Of a DNA stretch of 64,000 nucleotides, positions 33,120 to 42,428 are shown one piece after another. The DNA lies in contig JAHBYF010000004.1 of assembly GCA_019636095.1 (NCBI GenBank), positions 288,501 to 352,500 on the forward strand, in the 5' to 3' direction. A program made the position numbers and the translations under genes. A model generated the notes under the pieces. The model was not told the DNA's origin. It did no database searches and was given only the letters and a program-made list of their open reading frames with translations. Within the stretch, counting starts at the first letter, position 1. Every line of letters begins with the position of its first letter. This DNA is from Hyphomonadaceae bacterium (GTDB lineage: Bacteria; Pseudomonadota; Alphaproteobacteria; Caulobacterales; Aquidulcibacteraceae).

Positions 33120-35468
33120 CTAGCTCAGCCGCTTCGCGCGCAGATCGGCAACAGTGGCGGGCGTCGTTTCGGTCTTCGGCCGCTCGAATGCGCCGCGCAA
33201 CTCCGCGACCCGATCGGCTGGAACTGCCCGCGAGAAGAAGAAGCCCTGCAACTCCGTGACGCCGACCAGACGCATCACTGACGCTTCGGCTTCGGTTTCC
33301 ACACCTTCGGCGACGATCTCCATCCCGAGGCCGCGCCCCAAGGTCACGACCGATTGAATGATGGTCATGGCCCGCTTGCGTTCGTGAATGCCGGTCACGA
33401 ACGCGCGGTCGATCTTGATCTTGTCGAAGCGGAAATCACACAGGTAGCGCAGCGACGAATATCCAGTCCCGAAGTCATCGAGCGCAATCTTGAAGCCCAT
33501 GGAGCGCACCTGCTCCAAGATCTGACGATTGCGATCGGAGGATTCCATCAAGACACCCTCGGTCACCTCGAACACGATATGCCCAGGCTCGACGTCATAT
33601 TTCTTGAGCAGATCTTCGAGCAGCTCCACCAAATCCACGTGACGGAACTGAACCGGTGAAAGATTGATCGACACTTCGAGGTCCGGCCATTGCCGCGCTT
33701 CCTCGAACGCGCGCTCGATCACGAAGGCGCCCAACGCCGGCATCAACCCCGCCTCTTCAGCGATCGGGACGAACACGCCGGGTGAAATATCGCCCTTGGT
33801 CGGGTGCTTCCAGCGCAGCAGCGCTTCTACGCCGGTCACACGACCATCGGCGCATGAAACCAACGGCTGATAGTGCAAGCGGAGTTCTTTGGCCTGCAAC
33901 GCTGCGTGGAGCTCGACCTCCACTTCGCGGCGTTGTTCTACTTCGGCGGCCATCTCGGCGCAGAAGATCATCGCCTTGTCGCGGCCCAGGTTCTTGCCCT
34001 GATAGAGCGCGATGTCGGCATGGCGCATCAATTCCTGCGGACTCATGCCGCGATCGGGGCTCAAAGCGATGCCAACAGAGGCCGTCATTTTGATGTGCTG
34101 GCCGTACACATCGAAGCTGTCTTCGAACGCCTTGCGCAGACGCTCGGCCAATTCATCGGCAGCTTCTGGGTTGGTCGCACAACGCAAAACAGCGAACTCG
34201 TCGCCGCCAAAGCGCGACAGGAAATCCTCCCGCGACAGCGTTTCCTGTAGCCGTTTGGCCACCCCCATAATGAGTGTGTCGCCCGCGGCGTGACCCATGG
34301 TGTCGTTGACGTCTTTGAACCGGTCGACATCGATATAGGCAACGACCACGCGCCCGTTGTTTCGCGTCTGGACAAGATTATCGAGGCACTCCTGCAAATG
34401 CTCGACGAAGTGATGCCGGTTCGGCAGACCAGACAGAGCATCGTGCAGCGCTTGGTGACGCGATTGCGCCTCACGGTCGGCCAAATCGCCCGAGGCGCGC
34501 TTCAGCCGATTGATCATCAAGAACGTCAGCCAGCCCGCGCCCAATACGCCTGCGATCACCAAGGGCAGGATGAACAGCAACAATGATCGTCCTGGCTGGC
34601 GCGGTGTCCAGTTCAGGAATCCCATGTCGGTGCCATCGTCGGCGACAAACGCTTCCGAGAGCACGCCGGAGCCACGCACAGCAGTGGTGGAGAGACCCAG
34701 ATCGGGGATCAGCAACGAGCCGCCGACTTGCGCCATAAAACCCTCGTCAATCTTGACGACGCTTAGCAACAGGTGTGGCTCGCCGTGCAATAGGTTCGCA
34801 TCGAGGTTTGGCACGATCGAAATGGCGGCGACGACGGCGGGCTCGCCATCAACGCTCATGATGTGACCGGCCCAGCGGCCGAAGCTCGCCCCCAGAAGCG
34901 CACTATAATTGCCTTGGCTGTCGCTAAAGGCGCGATCGCGGCGGCGGAGCGACGTATCGGCTCCTCTCCGCGCTTCGCCGACAATACGGTCGAACATTTC
35001 CTTGTGCGCATTGTATGCGGCGGCCGCATCGCTCCGTTCACCATTCACCGTCGCGTAGATCGGCTGGTTCGCGCTATCGATGATGAAGACTTCGTCGTGA
35101 CCGTACGTCTCAAAGAAATAGAGCCCGATATTGGTGTCGATCCAATCGAGGTCCAGCGGCCGGCGCTGGGCGTTGGCGACAGCGTCATCCCACCAGGCGA
35201 TAGCTTTTTGCTGGTCCAGCACTGAACTCACGCTCTGGTCGAGCGCGTTTTCCACAAGCTGGCGCTCGCGCACGATCGCCGTACGGTTCGCCGACCAGCC
35301 CGCGTACGCAACAATCGCCACAAGCACCGCGCCGAAGATCACGAGAGCCCCGCCGATGACTGCGGTGAGGTGGCGGAGATCGTTCTTGTAATGAACAGTT
35401 TTGGCGCTGCGCGGATTCATGACTAAGCCAAAGTAAACGATCAAGAAGACCCGTATCAGGCACTTCAT
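33120..35468 (-). CDS. membrane CHASE4-GGDEF-EAL cyclic-di-GMP enzyme
   Basis: A 782-residue protein. A membrane segment (about residues 36-57) is followed by a periplasmic CHASE4-like sensor (WWDDAVANAQ, NIGLYFFETYGHDEVFIID), a second membrane segment near 300-320, then GGDEF and EAL domains. The GGDEF motif is intact (SRFGGDEFAVL). The inhibitory RxxD site before it is absent. The EAL motif is intact (GVEALLRWKHP) and DDFGTGYSSLRYL and KIDRAFV are present, so both cyclase and phosphodiesterase activity are possible. The start is uncertain: ATG 35468 or ATG 35420 (MNPRSAK). Confidence 0.9.
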   Translation of the reverse strand: MKCLIRVFLIVYFGLVMNPRSAKTVHYKNDLRHLTAVIGGALVIFGAVLVAIVAYAGWSANRTAIVRERQLVENALDQSVSSVLDQQKAIAWWDDAVANAQRRPLDLDWIDTNIGLYFFETYGHDEVFIIDSANQPIYATVNGERSDAAAAYNAHKEMFDRIVGEARRGADTSLRRRDRAFSDSQGNYSALLGASFGRWAGHIMSVDGEPAVVAAISIVPNLDANLLHGEPHLLLSVVKIDEGFMAQVGGSLLIPDLGLSTTAVRGSGVLSEAFVADDGTDMGFLNWTPRQPGRSLLLFILPLVIAGVLGAGWLTFLMINRLKRASGDLADREAQSRHQALHDALSGLPNRHHFVEHLQECLDNLVQTRNNGRVVVAYIDVDRFKDVNDTMGHAAGDTLIMGVAKRLQETLSREDFLSRFGGDEFAVLRCATNPEAADELAERLRKAFEDSFDVYGQHIKMTASVGIALSPDRGMSPQELMRHADIALYQGKNLGRDKAMIFCAEMAAEVEQRREVEVELHAALQAKELRLHYQPLVSCADGRVTGVEALLRWKHPTKGDISPGVFVPIAEEAGLMPALGAFVIERAFEEARQWPDLEVSINLSPVQFRHVDLVELLEDLLKKYDVEPGHIVFEVTEGVLMESSDRNRQILEQVRSMGFKIALDDFGTGYSSLRYLCDFRFDKIKIDRAFVTGIHERKRAMTIIQSVVTLGRGLGMEIVAEGVETEAEASVMRLVGVTELQGFFFSRAVPADRVAELRGAFERPKTETTPATVADLRAKRLS

Positions 35469-35612
35469 ACTGCACCCAACACGAACATTATGTTACGTTA
35501 TGCGCGATTTTTACTTGAATTAGGCGATGGAATACTTTGGTAACTATATTTGAGCGTTAGGACGCTAGATCCGACAATCATTTCGTTAACCTTAGTAAAT
35601 ACACATTTACGC

Positions 35613-35641
35613 TTGTCTTTTTCTTGTTTACGCCTTATTAG
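35613..35641 (+). promoter_or_regulatory. putative housekeeping promoter of the GNAT-like gene
   Basis: TTGTCT at 35613-35618, a 17-base spacer and TATTAG at 35636-35641 fit a sigma-70-type promoter. They lie in an AT-rich 250-base divergent gap that stands out from the GC-rich surroundings. Transcription would begin about 80 bases before the GNAT-like start. The same gap also serves the leftward CHASE4-GGDEF-EAL gene. Confidence 0.4.
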
Positions 35642-35730
35642 GGAAATGCGAGCGCTCAAGCACTGCTGGGGACAAACCGGGTAATCGCCGGGGCGAGCGC
35701 AAGTATAGTTAATAAGAGATGGGTGGACCC

Positions 35731-36477
35731 ATGACGCGGTACGTCGTGAAAACGCGCGCCGACAGCCCCGAACTGCGCAAAGCCGCGATGGCCATCGAAC
35801 AGGCCGCATGGGGTGCGCTGGGCTTTCTAAACTTCACCAAAGCCCATTTCGCCCACTACCAGGAGTTGCTGGAGCAGTTTGCCGACTACCAGTTGTGTCT
35901 GGTCGACGAAGCTACCGGCTACCCGGTAGCCGTCGGCAATTGCGTTCCGCTTGCCTGCGACTTCAACGATTTGCCGCCCGAAGGGTGGGATTGGATCGTA
36001 GAGACTGCCGCCAACAACAACGACAAGCGCCGCAACGCGGTCGGCGCCCTCGCGATTTCGGTCCCCAAGATCCATCGCTCGAAAGGCCTGGCGCGGATCA
36101 TGATCCAGGAATTTTCGAACCTCGCCGCGCGCAACGGCCATGACGGCGTCATCGCACCCGTGCGGCCATCGGCGAAGCACCTGCACCCCTTCATCCCCAT
36201 GCAAGAATATATCGGCTGGAAGGATGAGAACGGCCGCCTCTTCGATCCATGGTTGCGCAGCCACTCGGCCGCAGGCGGCAAGATCATCAAGCCGGCGGAC
36301 CGCTCGATGGTTGTCGATGAGCCCGTGGCATTCTGGGAGATGTGGCGCGGCAGCCCCTTCCCCGTGACTGGCGATTACAAGATCGATGGCGCACTCAATC
36401 CGGTGTCGATTGATCTCGAACGCGATAGCGGCCGCTACGTCGAACCAAACGTTTGGTTCGCTTACCAGGCCGCCTGA
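35731..36477 (+). CDS. GNAT-like acyltransferase
   Basis: A 248-residue protein resembling GNAT N-acyltransferases. The stretch AVGALAISVPKIHRSKGLARIMIQEFSNLAA (residues about 106-136) has the strand-turn-helix of the acyl-CoA site, with the R/K-x-K-G-L-A turn in place of the usual Q/RxxGxG/A. The C-terminal part (VDEPVAFWEMWRGSPFPV) is unlike small GNATs. Substrate unknown. ATG 35731 follows GGGTGG; an ATG at 35719 would add four residues. It abuts the convergent REC-GGDEF-EAL gene. Confidence 0.7.
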   Translation: MTRYVVKTRADSPELRKAAMAIEQAAWGALGFLNFTKAHFAHYQELLEQFADYQLCLVDEATGYPVAVGNCVPLACDFNDLPPEGWDWIVETAANNNDKRRNAVGALAISVPKIHRSKGLARIMIQEFSNLAARNGHDGVIAPVRPSAKHLHPFIPMQEYIGWKDENGRLFDPWLRSHSAAGGKIIKPADRSMVVDEPVAFWEMWRGSPFPVTGDYKIDGALNPVSIDLERDSGRYVEPNVWFAYQAA

Positions 36478-38304
36478 TCACACCGCGGCGCGCAAGCTTT
36501 CACTGCTGTATTCCGGCAACGCGCCTGCCGCGCCATAAAGGAAGCCTTGCGCGAGCTGGCAGCCCATCTCACGCAGCGCCTCCGATGTCGCTTCATCCTC
36601 GACCCCTTCGGCCGTGACCTTCAGGCCCAGCGCTTTGCCGAGACCAATCAGCGCGCCGACGATGGTCGCGTTTTCGCGATCAGTCGTGATGCGAGCGACA
36701 AATGAGCGGTCGATCTTCAATTTGTCGATTGGCAGTTCGCGCAGCAGAAACAGCGACGAATAACCGGTCCCGAAGTCATCGAGCGCAATCCGAACACCTT
36801 GGTTCTTTAGCGACATCAATGACGATTTCGCCCGCGCGACATCGCCGATCATCGCGCTCTCAGTCACTTCAATCTCAAGGCGCTGGGCTGGGAAGCCGGT
36901 CTCACGCAGCGTCCGAAGAACTTTCTCGGGGAACCACTGATCACGCACTTGGCTTGGAGAAATGTTGACCGCGAGCATGAATTCACCCGGCGCATCGAGC
37001 GCTTTGCGACATGCTTGCGCCAACAGAGCCCAGAACATCGCGTCGACAAGACCCGCGTCTTCGGCGACTGGGATGAAATGCACGGGCGAAATCATCCCGC
37101 GTTCGCGATGCGGCCAGCGCGCCAGCACTTCAAACCCGTCGAGTTCGCCGGTATCGCAGCGCACGACAGGTTGGAAATACGGCACGATATCGCCGTTCGG
37201 GATTGCGGAGCGCAGCTCGGCTTCCAGCGCAGCTTTTGATTTGAGTTCTTCGTCGATCGACGAGTCGAAAAACTTGTAGGCCCCGCGATCTTCCTTGGCC
37301 CGCAGCATTGCCGCATCGCCCCGCTGCAGCAGGTCGGCGGCGTCACGCCCGTCTTCCGGGCAAAGCGCAACCCCGATAGAGGCGCCGACCGTAAGCTTGA
37401 GGCCGTTCACGAGGATCGGTGCGGAAAGTTCGTGCAGGATTCGGCGCGCCGCCGCCGCAACAGCTTCGCGTCCGCCCGGACCTTCGAGCAACACCGCGAA
37501 TTCATCGCCACCCAGGCGCGCCGCGAAACTGTCGTCGCGAATGCACGACGTCAGCCGCGTACCGATGACTTGCAACAATTGATCGCCGATGGCGTGGCCG
37601 TGGACGTCGTTGATCGGTTTGAACCGATCGAGGTCAACGAACATCAGCGCGAACGCGTTTTCTTCGGGCCCCACCAAGGCGATCCGGCGGTCAAGCTCTT
37701 CGAGGAAGTGACGGCGGTTCGCCAATCCGGTCAACGGATCATGACGCGCCAAAGACTGCGCCCGTGCTTCGGCCGCCTCGCGCTCGCTGATTTCGGCCGA
37801 GAGCGTTTCGTTGGCGCTCACCAGGTCTTGCGTGCGCTGTTGAACCGTCTTTTCCAAACTGTCGCGGATCGCATCTAGCTCAAGCACTGCCTGGCGGCGA
37901 TCCAGCTGCGCCTTCACCCGCGCAGTCAGCACGCGCAGGTCGATGGGCTTGGTGATGTAGTCGTTGGCCCCGCCTTCGAGCGCTTTCGATACGATGTCGC
38001 CATCGTCCAGCGCAGTCACAACGATAACCGGCACGTGCTCGGCGTCATATTGCTTACGAATGCCATGCAGTGCGTCGAGGCCGGAGCGCTCGGGCATCAT
38101 CCAATCAAGCAGCACCAGTTCAATGTTGAGTTCGGCGATGGCCTCTTCGATGCCAACCGCGGTTTCGCGCAGCACGACGTCATAGCCGCGACGCTCGAGC
38201 CTACGCCCGAGCATGTCACGGTTCTGCGCTTGGTCATCGACCAGCAGAATACGTCCGAGGCGCGTCGAAACCGACCCGCCTTCATCGCCTTGCGCCGAGG
38301 ACAT
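36478..38304 (-). CDS. REC-GGDEF-EAL response regulator
   Basis: A 608-residue cytoplasmic regulator of cyclic di-GMP. The receiver domain occupies about 15-130 (acidic pair in LVDDQAQN, acceptor Asp in LLDWMMPE, lysine in YITKPID). A coiled linker follows, then a GGDEF domain (ARLGGDEFAVL intact, RxxD inhibitory site altered to RDDS) and an EAL domain in which the signature is EVL (GFEVLARWPH). The rest of the EAL site is present (VTESAM, DDFGTGYSSLFLL, KIDRSFV), so phosphodiesterase activity is likely. The ATG at 38304 follows a G-rich ribosome site. Confidence 0.9.
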   Translation of the reverse strand: MSSAQGDEGGSVSTRLGRILLVDDQAQNRDMLGRRLERRGYDVVLRETAVGIEEAIAELNIELVLLDWMMPERSGLDALHGIRKQYDAEHVPVIVVTALDDGDIVSKALEGGANDYITKPIDLRVLTARVKAQLDRRQAVLELDAIRDSLEKTVQQRTQDLVSANETLSAEISEREAAEARAQSLARHDPLTGLANRRHFLEELDRRIALVGPEENAFALMFVDLDRFKPINDVHGHAIGDQLLQVIGTRLTSCIRDDSFAARLGGDEFAVLLEGPGGREAVAAAARRILHELSAPILVNGLKLTVGASIGVALCPEDGRDAADLLQRGDAAMLRAKEDRGAYKFFDSSIDEELKSKAALEAELRSAIPNGDIVPYFQPVVRCDTGELDGFEVLARWPHRERGMISPVHFIPVAEDAGLVDAMFWALLAQACRKALDAPGEFMLAVNISPSQVRDQWFPEKVLRTLRETGFPAQRLEIEVTESAMIGDVARAKSSLMSLKNQGVRIALDDFGTGYSSLFLLRELPIDKLKIDRSFVARITTDRENATIVGALIGLGKALGLKVTAEGVEDEATSEALREMGCQLAQGFLYGAAGALPEYSSESLRAAV

Positions 38305-38420
38305 CCGCCCCCCTGCACTCAAAAGTGCCCATACCAGACGAGCAATTTACCGTGAGATGGGTTGAGGCCGCGCTAATAGCGCAGGGCAGATCGAATTATT
38401 TGGATAGTAAAAATCACTAA

Positions 38421-38456
38421 CCTTGATGCGCGCTAACCATGAGCAGCGCATCAAGG
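38421..38456 (-). terminator. intrinsic terminator after the DivK-like gene
   Basis: CCTTGATGCGC at 38421-38431 and GCGCATCAAGG at 38446-38456 form a perfect 11-base stem with a 14-base loop. On the minus strand the stem is followed by GTGATTTTTACT, a short T-run. It lies 12 bases beyond the stop of the response regulator gene and separates it from the REC-GGDEF-EAL gene. Confidence 0.65.
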
Positions 38457-38467
38457 CGCGCCGCGAA

Positions 38468-38827
38468 CTAGGCCGCGTATTTCTGGATCAGCGCAACCAA
38501 CCCCGCAAAGTCCACTGGCTTGGTCGCGAAGTCATCGCACCCGGCGTCCATGCATTCCTTGCGCGCGCTTTCCATCGCGTGCGCGGTGAGCGCCACGATC
38601 TTCACGCCACTTACATCCGGCGTCGCCCGGATCACCTTTGTCGCCTCGATGCCCGACATCACCGGCATCGAAATATCCATGAGGATCAGATCCGGCGCGC
38701 AGCTTTTGGCCATATCCACTGCTTCCGCACCATTTTCCGCGCAATGCACTTCGTAGCCTTTGCGTTCAAGGCGCCGGGTCAGCATTTCGCGGTTATCGGG
38801 ATGATCTTCGGCAATCAGAATGCGCAT
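38468..38827 (-). CDS. DivK-like single-domain response regulator
   Basis: A 119-residue stand-alone receiver domain. Acidic pair E7-D8, phospho-acceptor D51 in LILMDISMP, Thr81 and Lys103 are all in place. The MPVMSGIEATKVIRA segment is close to DivK/CheY-type regulators that work by protein contact rather than DNA binding. It lies 12 bases after the large hybrid kinase gene on the same strand, so that kinase is the likely donor. Confidence 0.9.
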   Translation of the reverse strand: MRILIAEDHPDNREMLTRRLERKGYEVHCAENGAEAVDMAKSCAPDLILMDISMPVMSGIEATKVIRATPDVSGVKIVALTAHAMESARKECMDAGCDDFATKPVDFAGLVALIQKYAA

Positions 38828-38839
38828 GGGAGTGCCCTT

Positions 38840-41551
38840 TCACGCGGACTTGGCTATCTCGGAGGTCGCCGGCGCCTCAGCCGGCTTGTGCGGGTCGAGC
38901 GCGCGAGAGAAACGAAGTGCGGCGGCGGCGAGAACGTCACGGTCAGCTGGTTTGACCAAGTGCTCACAAGCGCCCGACGACAACGCGCGCTGTCGATTGT
39001 CGTCGATGGAGTGAATAATGACGGGGATGTCGGCGACATCACCGGTGTTAAGCACGGTGAGAACATCCCAGCCGGTCACGTCGGGCAGATTGATATCGAG
39101 CAGGATGAGGCTCGGCCTAAGGCTCCGCGCAAGTTCGATGCCCTCCGCGCCGGTCGCGGCTGTCCGCACTTCGAATCCGAGACGCACCAGCGAGCGGGCG
39201 GTCAGATCGCGGGCGCTCTCTTCGTCGTCGATCATCAGCACGAGCCGCTGATTGCCCTGTCCTGTTGCGGCGTTGACGTCGATACGCTCGATCACACGGC
39301 CCGCGCCCAGCTGAGCTGGGAAACGCAACGTGAACGTCGAACCTTTGCCGATTTCGCTGACGACGCTCACATCGCCATCTAGCATCTGCATGATCCGTCG
39401 CGTCAGCGCGAGGCCAAGTCCGGTGCCGCCATAACGGCGTTCGGTTAGTGCGTCCGCCTGAACAAACGCATTGAACAAACGCCCGACCTGATCTTCGCTC
39501 ATCCCGATACCAGTGTCGGAAACCGCGATCGCAACGATCTCACCTTCGCGGCGGACATTGATCGCGATCTCGCCGTCTTTCGTGAATTTGGCCGCGTTTG
39601 ACAGCAAGTTCAGCAAGCACTGATTGAGCTTGAAGGAATCTGTCGAAACAACGCCAATCGACGGATCTACATCCAGTTTCAGTACGCTCCCATTTTTCTC
39701 CGCGTTCGGACGAACCGTCGCTACCGCCTCGCTGACGAGCGCCGCGATGTCGAACTCCGAAGCCGCGATATCCATGCGGCCGGCTTCGATCTTGGAGAGG
39801 TCAAGAATCTCATTGATGAGGTGCAGAAGCTGGCGCGCCGAACTCAACACACGTTGCAGGTCTGCTATGTCGCTGTCGCGACCGTCTGACTCCGCCTCCT
39901 CCATCAGCATTTCTGAATAGCCGATGATGGCGTTGAGCGGCGTGCGCAGCTCATGGCTCATCGATGTCAGGAATTCCGATTTCGACACATTCGCCGCATC
40001 GGCCTCTTCACGCGCCGTGCGCAGATTGGCCAGCGTCTTCGCAAGCTTCTCATCGCGCGCGTTCATCTCGGCCATGATGCTATCGAGACGCTCATACATC
40101 TCGGCGACATTCACCGCCGCCTCATCAATGGCCTCCGTTGCAACAGCGGTTTCACCGAGCATCGCGCGGCGTGACTTCAACTGTTCTTCGGCGCGATGCA
40201 TCGCCGCAATGAAAGCCGCCTCCTGGCGCTTGCGCTCGGTGATATCCTTCGAAACCACGACGATCTTTCGGACGCCGCCAGAGCGCCCCATCACGCGCTG
40301 CGCCCACGCTTCGATCCAGCGCACGTCGCCTTCTTTTTCGCCCGTCAGGACTCGGTGCTCCATGCACCCGCCACCGCCAGCGCCGACACGGATGAAATAG
40401 TCCCGCAGGGCGAGACGATCCTCTTCATGCAAGAAGCCCGTCCGGCTCTCCATGAATTGCTCGAAAGTGAAGGCGCGGTTGTAGAGCGCTTCTACATCAC
40501 CGTGCCAATTGATCGAGCGGGTCTTGAAATCGACTTCCCAGACCAAGCTCTTCGCGATCTTCAACGCCTGCGTAAGGCGGCGTTCGTTGGCCGCCGCCGA
40601 AGCACGCGCCTGAACAAGTGGGGTAATATCGCTACCGTGCGAGATCACGCCGACGACTTCGCCATCAGCGTCCAGCCAGGGGCGCGCTTCCCATTTGTAC
40701 CAGCGCGTTCCAGACTCCAAACGCGTTTCGTCCTCCTCGAAACGCACATCTTCGCCGCTCATCGCGCGCGCAAACGCCTCGCGCCATCGATCCGGCGCCC
40801 AAGAGATCATGTCCTCGAATTTTTTCCCGATCGGATCATCAACTTGGATGGCGTCGCGCATGGCCTTGCTCATCGCGACAACGCAGCCCTCACCGTCGAC
40901 GAGCATGGCCGCTGTTGCGCCCTGCCCAAGCATCAGTTCCGCGAGCACCTGTTCCTGCGTTGACTCGCGTTTTGCTTCGCGCAGCGCGCGTTCGGCTTCC
41001 GACGCACTCACGCGCGCCTGGGTGACGTACGCCATCAGCGCGCCGCCGCCGACGGCCGCGATAAACGCCAAGTCCCAATCTGGCCGATGTGACATGGCCG
41101 CCATCATCAGCGGCGAGCCGAGCAAGGACAGCGCCGGCGGTGCAGCGCCCGCAGCCGCGATCGGCAAAGCGCCAGACGCGCCAGGGCTAAAGTGGCGCAC
41201 TACGCCCGCGACCCAGAGCAACATAGCAGCGGCAGCGCCCGCAGCTTCGCCGTGGAGCCACAGCGTGATTGGCAACAACGCGTAGAAACCTGAGCTGAAC
41301 GCCGCCCATGCGCAGAGCCCGACAAGCGTGCGTCCTTCGATCGCCGTCTCCGCGTTGTCGAGCCGGCGATAGAGTTCGGTGTCGAGGATGAGCAAGACCG
41401 ACATCACAGCGCACCATCCGACGGGCCATGGCCCGCCCAGGATGGCAGCCGCAATGCCGCCAGTCAGAATGGTAAGTGCAATCGAGGCAGGCATCTCCCG
41501 CCGCCGCGTCTCCGCGGCGCTCGCGATCGCGCTGGTAGGCTTAGACGTCAT
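38840..41551 (-). CDS. membrane-bound hybrid histidine kinase
   Basis: A 903-residue hybrid kinase. The N-terminus (residues 20-175) has about six membrane segments of a MASE-like type. Two PAS domains follow (about 200-315 and 325-440), then a coiled coil, the H-box FLTSMSHELRTPLNAIIGY with His533, ATPase boxes (DTGIGMSEDQVG; YGGTGLGLALTRRI), and a C-terminal receiver (LMIDDEES; acceptor Asp in LILLDINLP; lysine in HLVKPAD). It should phosphorylate the adjacent DivK-like regulator or an HPt protein. The signal is unknown. Confidence 0.9.
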   Translation of the reverse strand: MTSKPTSAIASAAETRRREMPASIALTILTGGIAAAILGGPWPVGWCAVMSVLLILDTELYRRLDNAETAIEGRTLVGLCAWAAFSSGFYALLPITLWLHGEAAGAAAAMLLWVAGVVRHFSPGASGALPIAAAGAAPPALSLLGSPLMMAAMSHRPDWDLAFIAAVGGGALMAYVTQARVSASEAERALREAKRESTQEQVLAELMLGQGATAAMLVDGEGCVVAMSKAMRDAIQVDDPIGKKFEDMISWAPDRWREAFARAMSGEDVRFEEDETRLESGTRWYKWEARPWLDADGEVVGVISHGSDITPLVQARASAAANERRLTQALKIAKSLVWEVDFKTRSINWHGDVEALYNRAFTFEQFMESRTGFLHEEDRLALRDYFIRVGAGGGGCMEHRVLTGEKEGDVRWIEAWAQRVMGRSGGVRKIVVVSKDITERKRQEAAFIAAMHRAEEQLKSRRAMLGETAVATEAIDEAAVNVAEMYERLDSIMAEMNARDEKLAKTLANLRTAREEADAANVSKSEFLTSMSHELRTPLNAIIGYSEMLMEEAESDGRDSDIADLQRVLSSARQLLHLINEILDLSKIEAGRMDIAASEFDIAALVSEAVATVRPNAEKNGSVLKLDVDPSIGVVSTDSFKLNQCLLNLLSNAAKFTKDGEIAINVRREGEIVAIAVSDTGIGMSEDQVGRLFNAFVQADALTERRYGGTGLGLALTRRIMQMLDGDVSVVSEIGKGSTFTLRFPAQLGAGRVIERIDVNAATGQGNQRLVLMIDDEESARDLTARSLVRLGFEVRTAATGAEGIELARSLRPSLILLDINLPDVTGWDVLTVLNTGDVADIPVIIHSIDDNRQRALSSGACEHLVKPADRDVLAAAALRFSRALDPHKPAEAPATSEIAKSA

Positions 41552-41665
41552 AGGCTGGCGAAGCTCCGCGCCGGAAATATCCGGGCGACGCTGCCAGCAC
41601 AGGGTGAATTTAGGCTAAACCGCGAGGCGCCGACGCGGGCCTGTTTGGAGCTTCAACCACCAGCC

Positions 41666-42022
41666 TTAGCTTGCACGATGCAAAACGATCATCGTGACAT
41701 TGGCGAAGAAGCAAAACACGGAAAACGCAAACAGCCAGGGAAACCCGTGGTTGTGGCGCCGCCTGGATTGCAACTCCATCCACCCGCCGGTGATCACCAG
41801 CGCCGCCGAAGCCGCCAGTATCCAATACTCATTCCCGTGCAGCAATCGGTGAATTTCTCCAACATAATCAGCAAATAAGACCACGCCAGAAGCCGCCCCC
41901 GAGAGCGCCACCGCCAGCATTGCCAACGCCGGCAGTCCACAGCACAGGGCATGCAGGCTCATCACCGCCGCATGCGCGAGATGCGCCTTTTTTCCGGCTT
42001 GCGCACTGTTATGTTGTAACAT
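41666..42022 (-). CDS. MerC-like small membrane protein
   Basis: A 118-residue protein with three to four membrane segments. The first has MSLHALCCGLPALAMLAVAL, an LCC pair in a membrane helix as in MerC-type mercury transporters. A later His-rich turn is RRRHNHG. No merA, merR or other mercury genes are nearby, so a role in mercury transport is doubtful; many alphaproteobacteria carry such orphan MerC-like proteins. I start at the ATG at 42022; 12 more residues upstream are possible. Confidence 0.6.
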   Translation of the reverse strand: MLQHNSAQAGKKAHLAHAAVMSLHALCCGLPALAMLAVALSGAASGVVLFADYVGEIHRLLHGNEYWILAASAALVITGGWMELQSRRRHNHGFPWLFAFSVFCFFANVTMIVLHRAS

Positions 42023-42165
42023 CACAGCCGAATTAGGTCGCTCGCACGCACCCGTCAAGCACGCCGTAGCGGTTGCTTCATCATTCGGCGTAATTCACGG
42101 AAGCGTAGCTTGCGGTTCGCCATCGAAGCGCGCACATACCGAATGCTACATTGAGGTAGAGGGCG

Positions 42166-42300
42166 ATGTTGGCTTTCCTAGTGATGGTGCGCGACGCGTT
42201 GATCGCTTTGGCTCTGGCCTGGGTCGGCGTGACGCTCGAACAGCGCAACGTTGATCAATCGAGCTGCGCTGGCGACGCGTGCCAGACGAACGACCGCTAG
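42166..42300 (+). CDS. 44-residue small membrane protein
   Basis: A short frame from an ATG at 42166 to TAG at 42300. The N-terminal half is one hydrophobic helix (LAFLVMVRDALIALALAWVG), followed by a polar tail with two cysteines (CAGDAC). GAGGTAGAGGG lies just before the ATG. It is plausible as a small inner-membrane protein. Evidence is composition and the ribosome site only. Confidence 0.45.
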   Translation: MLAFLVMVRDALIALALAWVGVTLEQRNVDQSSCAGDACQTNDR

Positions 42301-42428
42301 GCGCTTCTTCAAAAGCGCTATCTTTCTGATCGTTAGCTTGCGTTTGCAGGCGTTCGCCCTTGAATGGCCGCACTTCTTTTGTTCTCGTTTACCATACGCG
42401 CACGCCCGCGCTCATGGACTAGTGCTGC

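Noticed and set aside
31656..33281. Plus-strand frames opposite the autotransporter
   Set aside because: The minus-strand frame has signal peptide, passenger repeats and a barrel ending in RFRF; the plus frames are shadows.
41666..42022. Mercury-resistance locus
   Set aside because: Only a lone MerC-like protein is present; no merR, merA, merT or merP nearby.
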